Source: Allomyces macrogynus ATCC 38327
Lineage: Eukaryota > Blastocladiomycota > Blastocladiomycetes > Blastocladiales > Blastocladiaceae
Assembly (NCBI GenBank): GCA_000151295.1
Contig: GG745359.1
Coordinates: forward strand, 42,617-106,616
Reading direction: 5' to 3'
DNA length: 64,000 bases
Shown here: positions 41,715 through 54,332 of the stretch, one piece after another
How positions within the stretch are numbered: the stretch's first letter is position 1
How the letters are laid out: every line of letters begins with the position of its first letter
The notes under the pieces: generated by a model
The model's input: the letters and a program-made list of their open reading frames with translations, nothing else
Told to the model about the DNA's origin: nothing
The model's database searches: none
Position numbers and translations under genes: made by a program

Positions 41715-44549
41715 ATGAACAAATCCAAGCCCAGCAAGGGCTCCAAGGCCCCGCCGGCCGCCCGGAAGACGTCGGCAGCCAAGGACGCCGCCCTCGCGCG
41801 CGACACCTACCTGGTCACGCCAACTCCGACCTGGCACTCGATTGACCTGCCGGAACCCGACGCGACGCGCAAGATCCGCAATGACATGCGCCGCGACGTC
41901 AACGGCATGCTGCTGCGCGGCATGGACCTGCTCAAGCAGGAGGGCATCCGCTTCGCCAACGGTATCATCGCACCCAACCGCAACGCGCCTGTCCGCTACC
42001 GACAACAGACCAACTCACCGAACACGCTGCACAACGCTGCAATGCATGCCCACTAGACCGCACGCGTGCCGCCGGCGACGCGAGCTTCATGCGCACCATC
42101 CTGAGCGGCGGTACCATGACCGATCGCATCTCGGCCCTCACCCTGCTCGTGCAGGCCTCGCCGCTGCACAACCTGCTCGCGCTCGAGCAATTGTTTGCCA
42201 TGGCCAAGAAAAAGAACCGCCGCCTCGCCACGCTCGCCATTGACGCGCTCAAGGATTTGCTTACGGGTGGTGGCCTGATTTCGTCGACGACGGGCGGCCT
42301 CTTGCCCGCCGACCGCAAGCTGAAATACTTTATCGACTCGCTCGCCGACGTGCCCGTGCCAACCGACGCGCACCTCGTCGTCTTCGCGTTCGAAGACCGC
42401 CTGAAACGGCTCTATTTCGAACTGCTCGGCGTGCTGGAGCAGCAGTCGCACGACACGCTCGTGCACGTGCGGTCCAAGACGACCGCCACCTTGCTCGACC
42501 TGCTCGTCGCGCGGCCCGAGCAGGAACAGAACCTGCTCAAACTGCTCGTCAACAAACTCGGCGATCTCGAGCGCAAAATCGCGGCCAAGGCCAGCTACCT
42601 CCTGCACCAGCTGACGACCGAGCACCACCCGGCCATGAAGCTGGTCGTAGTCAAGGCACTCGAGGAATTCATGATGCGCCCGCATATGACGCCGCGCGCG
42701 CACTACTTTGCCGTGATCACGCTCAACCAGCTGATGCTCTCGGACGACGACAAGGCCACGGCGCTCTACCTAATCGACGTCTACTTTTCTTTCTTCAACA
42801 AGCTCGTCAAGGACCACCAGGCGGCCAAAGCCCCCGCCGCGGACCCGATCGACCACAAGATCCTCTCGGCGCTGCTGACGGGTGTGAACCGCGCGTTCCC
42901 CTTCGTCAAGGCGTCGGACGACGAAACCGGCAGCACCGGTGCCGACGGCAGTGACAATGCCGCGACGAGCGCGCTCGCCAAACACCTCGACACGCTCTTC
43001 AAAATCTCGCACTACAATCACTTTTCCGTGCGCGTGCAGGCGCTCTCGCTAATTTTCCAAGTCATGCAGACGACGCCCACGATCGTGCCGCGCTTTTACC
43101 GCGCGCTCTACTCGACGCTCGCCGACCCGCGCGGGATCGTGCACACCAAGCAGCTCGCGCTTTTCCTGAACCTGCTCTACCGCGCCGTCAAGGCCGATAC
43201 CAATGTCGACCGCGTGCAGGCCTTCCTGAAACGGATCTTGCAGATGGCAGCGAACGAGCGGCACGTTGGTGTTGTGATTGGGTGCCTGTGGATCGCGTCG
43301 CACATTATGCAGGCGCACCCGGTGGCCTGGAACATGGTCAAGTTGGCCGAAGAGTCGGCAAAATACGACGCGTTCCACCGCACGCCCGAGTACGCACACG
43401 CCGCTTCGAGTTGTTTGTGGGAACTCGTGCCGCTGCTCTACCACTTCCACCCGTCGGTGCAGGTGTTCGCGCAAGCGCTGTTGCAGTCGCAGCCGATCAC
43501 GTTGCCCGCGGGCGTTGACCCGCTCGAGACCTACACGCTGGCCAAATTTCTCGACAAGTTTGTCTACAAGAAGCCCAAGAAGAACCCGAAGGTCGGGCCG
43601 AGTAATGGGTTGGCGCAGACGATTAACAAGACGCGTACCGGGTTTATTCCGGATGAGGACGCGACTGCGGCCAAGAGCGAGATGACGGTCGCTGTGGGCG
43701 CCCGGATGCCGCTCAACTCGGACGCGTTTTTGCAGATGAAGCCCGAGGACGTGGCGGCCGACGAGGTACGGCGTCTTGGCTTGATATCGCTTTCCCGAGC
43801 AGAAGTCCTGACTTTCTCCAACTCGCACCTTCTGTAGGCCTTCTTCCACCGCTTCTTCACCAAGCAAGAGCAGTCCAAGCCGCGCACGCGCAAGCCTGAA
43901 AAGTCGCTCGACGACAATTTCGACAACGTGCGCGACGAAGGCGACGTCGGCAGCGGCGCGTCCGACCTGGACGAGGACGGCGATATGAGCGACGACGAGA
44001 TCGATCGTGCGATCATGTCGTCGCGCGGGTTCAGCAAGGACCATTTGCCCGACGATATGGACGATATTGACGATTTTGACGACGACGCTGATGCCGCGTT
44101 TGCCGAGGCCATGGCCGCAGACGACGACGACGAGGAGGAAGGCGGCGCGGGTGGCGAGTTTGTGTTTGATGATGATCAGGAGGATGACGAGGATGGCGTG
44201 GATTCGGACGGTACGTTTTGCGCAAATGCCCCTGCACCGCTGTCCGTGAAACGCGTCACTTACTCTCGGTCTCCCCACTACAGACGACTCGCTGCGCCGG
44301 CGAAAAAAGAAGGGCAAGGACAACGACAAGACCAAACTCGGGTACTCGCTGGGCGCGTCGCCATTTGCTTCGGCCGAGGAGTTTACGCGTATGATCGAGT
44401 CGAACGAAGGGCTCGACAGCGACGACAACGACGATTTCGGGATTGTCGAGGCCAAGAGTCTTGGCGACAAGAAGAAGCGCAAAAAGGCCGCGGGCAAGGG
44501 CGGCAAGGGTCCCGGCAAGGGGCGGTCGGCCAAGCGCCGGAGGCATTGA
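41715..44549 (+). CDS. NOC1: Ribosome biogenesis protein Noc1/Mak21 (CEBPZ)
   Basis: It works with Noc2 in nucleolar maturation and transport of pre-60S particles. Exons: 41715-41961, 42057-43765, 43838-44210 and 44284-44549 (864 aa). The N terminus is Lys-rich. Residues from about 90 form the HEAT-like CBF/Mak21 domain (DRISALTLLVQASPLHNL, YFSFFNKLVK, KFLDKFVYKKPK). After AFFHRFFTKQ comes a long acidic tract (DDMDDIDDFDDDADA) and the conserved ASAEEFTRMIES motif. The C terminus is a basic nuclear/nucleolar tail (KKKRKKAAGKGGKG, KRRRH). All introns are 72-95 bp with GTAYSN donors. It is convergent with the gene ending at 44916. Confidence 0.95.
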
Positions 44550-44915
44550 TGTGGGTTGTGGGAGCGGGAGGGGAAGGTGTGTAAAGTGGAGACCAAAACA
44601 AGTTGGTGTTTTTGAACGGAACATCTGTTCCCTGGCGTTGATGAGGCCAAACTGCCAAGTCGTGCGCTCCCGGACAACTTCACGGATTCGACGACCTCTA
44701 CCGACCGCCAAAAGCAAATGAATAGGTCGGTAGCGGTTCGGTAGGGAAAGAAACGACATTGACCTCAAACGTATTTACAATAGCTGTGCTCGTGGTCGTC
44801 CGCCGTCCTCCTCGTGTCCAACGACGACCCATCATCACTCCCGCTCGCTCGAGAGCACAGCACCCTCAACCAACGTTCATCACGCCCATCCACGCAAGCG
44901 GTTTTGCGCCCCACT
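44550..44915. terminator. Convergent 3' intergenic region
   Basis: 366 bp between two convergent stop codons, presumably 3' UTRs and polyadenylation sites. No conserved ORF. AATAG/AATAGG and TTTACAAT motifs occur near 44720-44780, but no clear AATAAA. Confidence 0.3.
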
Positions 44916-47723
44916 TCAGGCCGTGACCAGCACGTCCTCGCCCACCAGCACCACGTCCTCGTCGCCCTCGTCGTCGTCCTCCGCGGCCCCCAAATCACGA
45001 CGGAACACCACTGTGCTCGTCCATTCCGCCATGTACCGCCACGCGCGCTCAATCTTGGCCGCGACCGACTGTTCCTGGCGCGCGCGCTGTTCGGAGTACC
45101 GCGCGTCCATACTCGCGCGAATCGCGCCGAGCTCGAGTTCAATCGACGCGGCCATGGCGCGGTCCATATCCAAGATCGCCTGCACGCGCGGATCAATCAC
45201 GTATGTCTTGGCTGGCGCCGGTTCCTCCTCCGTAGACGGCGCCGACTCAACATCCTCATCGGCGTGGACGTCCTTCTCTACCTCCTCTCCCTCCTCGGCA
45301 TCCTTGGCGTAACCCCGCACGCGTGCCCAAGCGGCGGGCACCCCCTTGCCCACGGCGTCGCGCACGGCCGTCCACGTCGCGCGGCCGCGATCGGCTGCCG
45401 CGGTAACCACAGCGTCGGCGCACGCGCGCGGGTCCTCGGCACACGCACGTGCACGCGCCCATGAGTGACGCGCCACGACCTCGACGGTCACGGCGGCTGC
45501 GTGCAACACCTCGCGCGCGCGCGACTGGTCCCACTTGGCCGCAGCCGCGGCCCACGTGTTGACGGCAGACGCGCGCACTTGGTTGAGCATTTGCATGCCC
45601 TTGTCGACGACGTGCAGAGGCGACGGCTCTTGAACCGTCGTGTCCCGGTCGTCGCCAAGGACGGTCTCGGCCGTCGGCTCCAGCGCAGAATGCATGCCGT
45701 CGTCATTGGCGTGCAGGACGACCGTAGCCGTCGCTGTGACCGTGGCCGTATGCACCACCACCTCGGTCTGCGTCGTCGTCGCCGCGTCTAAGATAATCGA
45801 CGTGACCGTGACCGTCGGCGCGGCAACCGACACGGTTTCCGTGAGCGTGACCGGCGCGGACGTTTGGAACTGCTGCACCGCCGCCGCCGGGACCGGGATG
45901 TCCATGCCGCGCCGCAAGACCGGGACCACGAACCCAATGCACACGACAATCGTGACGGCGAGCAGCGCCGTGAGGCCCGCAAGCAGCGCCGTCGAGATCG
46001 AGAACGGCGAGGTGATGTGTTGGTGGTGATGGTGCGGCGGGTAGTCGCGGAATTGGCGCGCCGACGTGCGCTTGTTGGTGCCAATGGGCCGCGTCGCCGC
46101 GTACGGCGAGAGCGCGGCCTGCCGGCGCGTGCGGCGCGTCACCGATGGCGCGCGGCGGCGGTCGCGGTCGCGGACCGAGCCGCCGGCGGGCGTAATGTCG
46201 TTGGACGGGATGGCTTGGTCGTTGGTCTGGGTCGAGTGACCAGTGCTCGGCACGACGCCCTGCGCGCCGATCGCCGCTGCCGGCGCGTCAAGCGGACGGT
46301 TCTCAGAGTTCCCGAGCTCGCGCAGCCACGAGAACATGGGGAACTGCTGGTCAAAATGCTCATGCAGGCCGTCGCAGAGCGAGCTGTTGCCGTCGGCCAG
46401 CGCCGACAACCACTGGTTGAACAAAATAGATTCGGTCTCGGGCGTCGGACGGACTGTGCCCTGGCGGTCGTGGTGGTGCGTGTGATGGCCCTTGTCGTCG
46501 TGTGTGAAGGAGGCGGCCGGCGCAAGGAGGGAGTCACTCGCGCTGGGCGCCAGCGACGTGTCATTCTCGGCCACGGACGCGTCCTGGACCTGCATCGGCG
46601 CTTCGTGCTGCTCGTTGGCGGCCGTCAGCTTGATCTCGTCGGCGCCATCAGCGGCCTCGTCTTCCCGATCGGACGCGGCGGGTTCCTTTTCAGCGTGCTC
46701 GGCGTGGGCCGCGGCGGCAGCGGCCACGACCTTGTCAATCGAGAACATCTGGGGCGTCACGGCAATCAATACCAGGCGCGAGGGCGGTGGAGCAGGCATA
46801 GTGGCGCCTGCGCAGGTCGCGGGGATGGGGACGGCCATACGCACCAGGATCGATTTGGTGTGAGCGGTCGAGTCGGACACGTGGCTGGCGACGCGCGTCG
46901 GCGGCGGCGGCGGGATCAGGTGGTGCATGGCGGGCATTGGGTCCGCATCGAGCAGGGCCGCGTCGTGGTGGTGAAATTGGTGCGTGTCGTCGACGGGCAG
47001 CGCGTCGTGATGGAGGTGGTCGGTGTCGTCGGCAAGTAGCAGCGCGCCGTGGTCGACGGTCTCGCCGTGGATGTCGTCGGTGATGGGCGCTGCATGCTCG
47101 GTCGAGGCCGAGATGATGGCCGAGTCCGAGGGAGGAGCGGGATCATCAAGCAGTGCGTCACCGTCGTGAATGAGCGCCAGCGCCGCCAAATCCTCGCCGT
47201 GCTGCGACAGCCCGAGGTCTGACGGGTCGGCGATGATCGTCGAACCGCGCGCCATGGTGGTGGTCTCGTCGACGGCGCCGCCGGTCGGGTCGCGGTGCGC
47301 GGGGTCGAGCAATTGAGTCGCGTCGGGACGGGCATCAGCACCGCCATCACGCTCCTGCACCGCTTGGTCATCGTTCTCCGTGTTCATACCCGCCTCGCGC
47401 TCGACGGGGTCCATGATGGCCTCACGCGTCGTGTCGTCGAGCGCACCGCATGCATCGAAGCGCGACCCTGTAAGCAACCGTTAGTCGATCCGTACCACGG
47501 TGAACGCGCCTCGGTGCCGCGGCGTGGGTCGCGGTCAAGAGGAGCGGGTGAGCGCGCACACACCGTCCGAATCGCACACGGGCACGCCCTTGTCGTCGAC
47601 GCCGAAGAGGACGCGCGCCGGCGGCGAGGGCGGGGTCGGGGGCGGCGAGCCGGCGGTCGACGAGGCGGCATCGTCGACGTGGATCAGGTCGTAGTCGTCC
47701 GAGTCGGACGAGCGCGACGACAT
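44916..47723 (-). CDS. Large single-TM protein with acidic His-rich N terminus, unknown
   Basis: Exons on minus 47723-47564 and 47467-44916 give 903 aa. Residues 1-53 are Ser/Asp/Pro-rich. Residues 60-300 are acidic and His-rich (LHHDALPVDDTHQFHHHDAALL), with a basic patch near 520 (TRRTRRQAALSPY) just before one membrane segment at about 545-567 (LLAGLTALLAVTIVVCIGFVV). The following about 70 residues are Val/Thr-rich (TVTVTSIILDAATTTQTEVV). An Ala/Arg-rich helical region comes next, and the C terminus is acidic. The basic-inside rule puts the N terminus in the cytosol. No homologous family is recognised. The 96-bp intron has a GTGTGT donor and TTACAG acceptor. Confidence 0.7.
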
Positions 47724-48601
47724 GGCGGAGAGAATGCGGGGAGCGGCGGGTCGCGAGAGGGGGCAGGACGTGCGCGTCGTCAGCGCTGGTGGTGCAGCTG
47801 CGGTCGGCGTCGCGGGGAGAGGAGTGGGCCGGGCCGCGTCGTCGCGTCGGCGAGGCAGCGAGGGCAGCGCAAGCAGGCGGCCGGCTGCGTGGCGAGGCGC
47901 GAAGCACACGCAAGGGAGACGCGTCTCGCGCAGGCAGCGACGCAGTGCGTGCCGCCACGGGGCCGCGACGCGTTTCCGCCGTTCCGCCGCTCGCCGTCCT
48001 GTTGGCGACGATCCCAGTATCGACCGGCGATCAATCCTGTGCGATGGCCTGGTAAAAATCGCATCGACACTTGCTGCAAAACACGCAGCATTGGAATGGC
48101 AAAGGCTCCAATTGGTCGGCGCCGACCCAGCACTGCCCCGCCGCGCCTGCCGCTGCGGAAATGCACGAGCCCGGGAGTGCTTGCCGACAATCCCTTCGAT
48201 TTGATGGCCAACGACACCATCAGGCCATCGTAGCACCGTCGCCGGCACTCACAACGGGTTGGTGACAGGCGGCCAACGAGCGGCATGGCTCTTCCAGTCA
48301 GAGAAAAGACGTTAATATCAGCACTCAACGCCAGCGGAAGGTAACGAGGGAATCGAAAAACACCAACGGAAAACAACAAGCAAGCAACGAGGAGGTCAGG
48401 GAGGACGGGACGAGAAGAACGAGGGGAACACGAAAAGCAAGGGCAACGAAACAATGTTGACTCGAAAGCGCACACGAGTCAACTCTAGGCGAGCGAGCGA
48501 GCGAGCCGGCAGACTGTATAAAAATAAGGAGGGCGGTGGGGAGATCGGCAGGCAGGCGAGGATCGCAAAGTTGGCGGCAGGCAGCAAGGAATGGCGCGGC
48601 A
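47724..48601. promoter_or_regulatory. Intergenic region upstream of the single-TM gene
   Basis: 878 bp between the start of the gene at 47723 and the stop of the next minus-strand gene. It contains a GAGC microsatellite (about 48491-48508) and a TATAAAAATA motif at 48516-48525. No conserved ORF. The proximal part is probably the 47723 gene promoter and the distal part the 3' UTR of the CLIP-like gene. Confidence 0.4.
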
Positions 48602-51600
48602 TTACATGGCCGCGAGCTTGGACGAAATCGAGACCTTGGGGCAGTTGAGCAGCTCGTGGCCGGGTTGCTCACAGCTACGGCAAGTAAATTCAAAAACGTC
48701 AGCTCAAGCTCGTGAAAAGATCCTCGCACCCATCTTTCGCAATCGCAAGCAACGTACAGGGCACACACCTGAGTCGACGTCGGCCCGCGCGGCACCGCGC
48801 TCGCGCCATTCGCAGACAACGGATCGCGCACCATGGGCGGCGAGTTCTGCCCCGACGACGCGGCCATACTCGCGAGCGTGTAATTCGCCGCCGACGTGGA
48901 CCGCGACATACCCCCGGCCATGGGCAGCGGCACCTGCGCAACCAGCGTCTGCTGCAGCGTCAACTGCTCTTTCAGCGCGCGCACCTCCGACTCGTGCGCG
49001 ACATGCTCGCGCGCCGCCTGGTCCTTGAGCTTGGCAATCTCGAGCAAGTGCAGATCACGTTCCTGCGAGAGACTCGACACGTCCATGGTCGCCTTGGCGA
49101 GCCGCGACCGCAACTCGTCCTCGACCTGTCTGCACTCGGCGCGCACGCGGTCCTCGCGCCGCCGCGCCTCGTTCTCGGCACGCGCCAGTTCCGTCTCGAT
49201 CGCTCCGACCGACGCGGCGTGGCTCGCGAGCTGGTCCTGCAATGCCGTCAGCGACACGGACAGGTCGGCCTTCTCCTTGCGCAACACGGCCAGGTCGTTC
49301 TGCGCCGTTTCCATGGCCGCGGCTTGCCGCACGAGCTCAGCCCCCGCAGCTGCGAGCCGCGACTCCATTTCCGCAACATCGGCATCGCGCTGCTTGACGC
49401 GCGCCTCGAGCTCGGCAATCTTGGCCCCATCGGTACTCGCCTCGCGCTCGGCCTGCAGTGCCGCGCGGTCCTTTTCGAGCTCGGCCTGTGCCGCCGCCCG
49501 TTCCGCAGCCACATTCTTGCGCTCGCGATCGACCTCGTCCTTGGACTGCGTGAGTTGCGCATTCAGCTGCTGCACTGTGTACTCGAGCGTGCTGATCTTG
49601 GTCTCGTAATTGATTTCCATTTTCTTGCGGTCATTGAGCAGCCGCAGGTACTCTTCCTCCTGGTGTTTCCCCGACGACGCCTCGTGCAAGTCTTCGATCG
49701 TGTCCTGCAACTCGCCCACTTGGTCCTCGAGCGACTCGACTTGCGCGGCCATCTTCTTGAGTTTCGCATTCAGTTCCACCTTGTCCCGCTCCAACCCGGC
49801 AATCTTGGCGTCCCGAGCGGCAATCGTTTCCTCGAGCGTCGCCGCCTGCCCTTGCGCGCGGTGTAAGTCGTAAGTGAGCCGGTCCAAATCCTCAACCATG
49901 CGCTGAATCTCCTCGGGCGTCATCTTTTGCTGCACCATCAACTGCAACTCGGTCGACAGGAACTGGTTCTCCGACTCGAGATTTGCGACTCGAGCCCGCA
50001 CCTGGCCCAACTCCATCTGCAAGTCCGCGATCAGCGCCTGTTCCTGCTGCACCTGCACATGTACGCGCTCCAGCTCGTGCCCCTGCTCATCCACTTTGGC
50101 CCTCGCCTGCTGCAATTCCTGCGTCAATGCCGCCGTCGTCTGCCGCGGCGTCGTGGGCCGCGACGACGCGCCCGCGCCCGCGCCCGCAGTCGTACTCGGC
50201 GGTCGGATACTGCTCGTCGTCGACGACGACCCGCGCCGATTCGATGGCGTGCGCGGCGTCAGCGACGCTGTCGACGACCCGGGCGATGCGGCGGACCGCG
50301 CGGACCGCGACGTCGAGGTTGGTGCCGCGAGCCGCGTCGTTCCGGTGCCGTATGTTGCGCGCGTCGGGGTCACGGGCACGTTGGGCGGCGGGATCCCCTT
50401 CGCGCCGCCAGGCGGCATCGGGAGCGCCGGGACGGTTTGCCGGCGCTTTGGCGGGACCTTGGGGTGGTGGCGACACGCCGCGGTCCTTGGTAGGCGAGTT
50501 GCGCCCAGCCGCACCTGCGGCGCGTGGCGGCGCGAGTCCGGTCGCCGGTTTTGGGGTGGTTGGGGCCGAATGCGCAGTGCGCGGCGACGGCAGGGCCGAT
50601 CCGGACGACGCCGACGCCGATCTACCCCGACCGCGTGGGGCCGTGGGCGTGGTGGGCGTTTTCGGCGGGACGAGGCCTTTGGTGATGGGCGTGGCGGGTG
50701 CCGACGAGGGGGGTTTCAGCCGCATCGATGGTTTCCGCGCGAGCGTCCCGCTGCCGCCGGTGCTTCCGGCCGTCGATGAGGGTGTCGATGCTCCACCTGG
50801 CCGTCTTCCCCAAGAGGGGGCCTTGACCCCCACCCCCAAACCCGGGTGGTTGGTTCCGGGGCTCTTGTGAGTGAGCGCCGAGGGGGTGTNNNNNNNNNNN
50901 NNNNNNNNNNNNNNNNNNNNNNNNNNNNNNNNNNNNNNNNNNNNNNNNNNNNNNNNNNNNNNNNNNNNNNNNNNNNNNNNNNNNNNNNNNNNNNNNNNNN
51001 NNNNNNNNNNNNNNNNNNNNNNNNNNNNNNNNNNNNNNNNNNNNNNNNNNNNNNNNNNNNNNNNNNNNNNNNNNNNNNNNNNNNNNNNNNNNNNNNNNNN
51101 NNNNNNNNNNNNNNNNNNNNNNNNNNNNNNNNNNNNNNNNNNNNNNNNNNNNNNNNNNNNNNNNNNNNNNNNNNNNNNNNNNNNNNNNNNNNNNNNNNNN
51201 NNNNNNNNNNNNNNNNNNCACGTGGGTCCCTGGGCGGAAACGTGAGCTGCCGACGTACCTGGCGTCCCGGGCGCCGAAGCAGCTGCGGCCACCGACTCCG
51301 GCTGCGCTGGTGCAGCAACGGGTGCTGCAGGTGCCGCCGCATCCGCGGCCGACGAAATCTTCACGACCTTTTCGGCCGGCACAAAGATCCCCGACTTTGG
51401 CGCGCACGCAAAGTACTGCACGCCTGCGACAGCTCCATCATTCTTGCCCGTCCCCTTGGCATCCAACTCCACCCCTGCCCAGATCCCCGCCTTGAACTGC
51501 GTCTCGCCGAGGTACTGCACCGTCCCCGTCGCGGGCGGCGGCGGCCCCGTCAAAATCGCAACCCGGTCGCCGACCGCCACGTCCGGCGCCGCCGCAGGTG

Positions 51601-53591
51601 CAGAACCCGGCGCACCAAACCGCGTCTGTGATGGGCTGCGCAACCCGCGCGTCGCCGGCAGCCGCAGCGAACTGGCCATAGTCGCGGGAGACGAAGAGGC
51701 CGAGGGAGGTGCAATCCCGGACCCGGCGAGCGGCGATTCGAGGATTTGTTTGGTGACGGCAGGCGGTGGGGCCGAGGTCTGCGGCGCAATCGCGGACGTG
51801 GCAGCTTTCGGGCCGTCAGACGACTGCACGAGCATCGAGTTGCCACTGTTCGGGACCGACGCGGCGGTTGCGTCGCCAGGCGGAGCGACGAAACCGAGGG
51901 CGCTCCCGCCGAACGGATCGCCCTTGGCCGGACTCCCCGTCACTTGCATCTGGTTGAGCGGCTCGGAAGCGGGCTCATGCGCAGCGGCAGCGGGTTCGAC
52001 CGGTGGCGCGGGCGATTGCGGGAAAGCCGTCGTCAGCGCGGCCTTGGCCAACGCCGTCGCATCCGATTCCGTCGGTGCGATCTCCGCGGGCTTGATGATG
52101 GGCGAATCGACACACATGAGATCCGGCATCGGCGGCAACTCCATGGCGAGCAAATCGTCGTCGGCATTCGCCGACGTGGGCGAGAGCGGCAGCGACGCGG
52201 CCTCGCTCGTGAGCCCCGTGTCCGTCACGAGCGGCGGCATACCCCCGTGTCCGCTGTTCCCGCGAACCTCGCACGCGACAACGGTGCACGGCATGGTCAC
52301 GCAGTTGGTTGCCGGATCGACAGGCAATTGTTCGAGCGCGTCAAGCGTCGCGTACCCGTCGACGAGATGGCCAATGACTGCGTAGTGAAAGTCAAAGTCG
52401 GGCAAGTGGCCGAGCGTCAGGAACAGTTGAGCGGCGGGGACTATATGCGGGCCCGTGAGCATCAAGTGCGGCAGAAACTCGTCAAAGATGTGCTTTGGGT
52501 TCACGATCGAGACTTGGCCGCGCGTCAGGTGCTTGGGCGCGTTCGGCTCGTAGTCGCCGAGCGGAACGGGGACGTTCAAATCTGCGAGATAAATGCATCG
52601 TGAGAGAGCAGCACTTTGTGGAGAAAGAAACAGCGGACGCGTAGGTACCCGAGACTTGAATCCATCCGCCCTTGACGAGGTACTCGATCTTGGTGCCAGC
52701 GTACCCGCCCGCACCGACGGGCTGCTGCGCGAGGGCCTTGATCGTGTCGATGAGCCCCGGGTGCGGGTTGGTGAGCTCCATGTCAATGTCGCCAATGGTT
52801 TCGTTACCCACGGCAAATGCCATGTGGATAATTGTGCGCTAAAATCGTGCATGCAAAATAGTCAGCTTGAACCGCCGCTTCTCGCCAACCAACGCGTCAA
52901 AGGACTGCCCTTACATTCGAGTCGTTCAAGTACTGGTTCCAGGTCGACTGGCCGAGATGCGCGTACTCGTCGAGCGGGGCCATGGGCACGCTGAGAATAT
53001 CGACAAAGAAATGCTCCATGACCCACTGCGCGAGGTCGGTGACGACGACGCCGCCGCCTTCGGGCGTGTGTTCGATGATGATCGAGTCGTGCGGGTACTG
53101 GGGCGGCACGGCAATGCCGTGGAGCTGCAGGGAGGGGGTCAGGCACCATCGCGTGAACGACAAGGCATAACGCGCGGGTCAAGACGGTATAGACCGGACC
53201 TTGAGCTGGTGCTCGACGAGGTTGCGGTAGTGGAACGGCGCGACCTTGTTGATGATGAGGGCGAGCGCCGATTCGCCCACCATTGATTGAATGCCCTGGA
53301 TTGGCGCGCGAGGAGCACGGTCAGGGGATCGTACTGCCATTACGACAAGAGGCCGTCGAGCAGAAGTACCATGAGCATTTGCTCGAAATAGTAGACGCCA
53401 GCGCCCGCCATCGACCCCGTCACCTCGAGTCGCGCCTGCTTCTGCTGTTGCTGCTGCATGGTCTGCATTGCCGCCGAGCTTGTCGCGGATGGGGCAGGGG
53501 AGCTCATGGCGTCGGGCGGTGTGGCGAGGCCGGTTTCGGGCGGGGTCGTCGGAACGGCCATGGCGGCCGTCGACGCGCCGTTCGGGTCCAT
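48602..53591 (-). CDS. PPIL6-like cyclophilin open into a CLIP-170/Bik1-like CAP-Gly coiled-coil protein
   Basis: Exons on minus: 53591-53370, 53295-53200, 53124-52915, 52838-52649, 52581-(gap)-48758 and 48674-48602. The 5' part holds WNQYLNDSN and a degenerate cyclophilin fold (IGDIDMEL, GGYAGTKIEYLVKGGWIQ, QLFLTLGHLPDFDFHYAVIG), resembling PPIL6. Without any stop it continues through a Pro/Ser linker into a CAP-Gly domain (about 51570-51350; GKNDG motif), then basic Ser/Pro-rich sequence, a long coiled coil (50150-48950) and a C-terminal zinc knuckle, CALCEQPGHELLNC. The second half is the layout of CLIP-170 family plus-end tracking proteins. ATG 51679 could start a separate CLIP gene. The gap 50890-51218 and a frameshift at about 50420-50500 interrupt the frame. 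Confidence 0.7.
50890..51218. other. Assembly gap (329 N)
   Basis: Unsequenced bases between the CAP-Gly domain and the Ser/Pro-rich region of the CLIP-like gene. Confidence 0.99.
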
Positions 53592-54332
53592 AGTGAGGAC
53601 GGGGACCCGTGGCGCTTGTATTTCTGGGCAATACGGTTGCGGGGGCGCGCGCGCAAGCGTCTCGACAGCCAGCACAACGTGCAGCTCAGCTTGCGTGAGC
53701 CCGACGCGCGCGGATCGGCCTGGGTGTCGACGACGGTGCGCGTCAAACGCAACGAGTGCGTCGCGAGCGACTTGGATGGAGCGTGGAAGGCAGTAATCGG
53801 CCTCGTCGACGAAAACGGTCGAGTGCAGGGTGGACCGAGTGCGGAGATGGACCGCTGTCAGCCAAGCGCTCGGTGCGCGCGCGGCGAGGGGCGGCGGCAG
53901 CGGCCGTCTATCTTTCGCGGCGCGAGTGCGGCAGGTGCGGGCGTAGGGACGGCACGGTGCGATCAGCGGTGCGGGCGTGAAGAGGCACGGCTTCTTGAGC
54001 GCGACGCGGTGGAGGAGATGGTGGGGCCGCCAAAGTGGTGGCGACTCAAGCTGATTTTACGGCAAATGACGCTTGATGAGGCGAATATGATGCGGATGAG
54101 TGGGTATCTCCCGGTCATTTCGCACACGCACTTTTTCGACTCATTTGGCTCCCACTTTCGACAGCTCGAAGGCGAAAACGCGATGTTTGTGACGTGTAGC
54201 CACGTCCGCTGGCTCACACGCCGCTCAACGACGACTGCCGAGAACGACCGGCTGCTCCATTTGACGACGACGAGGCCGACGACGTTCCCAGGACATCTGC
54301 AACCGCCCCGCGCGCACCGACTTGCTGCAAAG
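53592..54332. promoter_or_regulatory. Divergent intergenic region
   Basis: 741 bp between divergent genes. A plus-strand frame is open through most of it (in frame with the next gene) but has no conserved motif, so it is read as promoter and 5' UTR. Confidence 0.35.

Noticed and set aside
53283..54332. Extension of the plus-strand gene upstream to 53283
   Set aside because: No conserved sequence, and the stretch overlaps exons of the divergent cyclophilin gene. The frame is open by GC bias.
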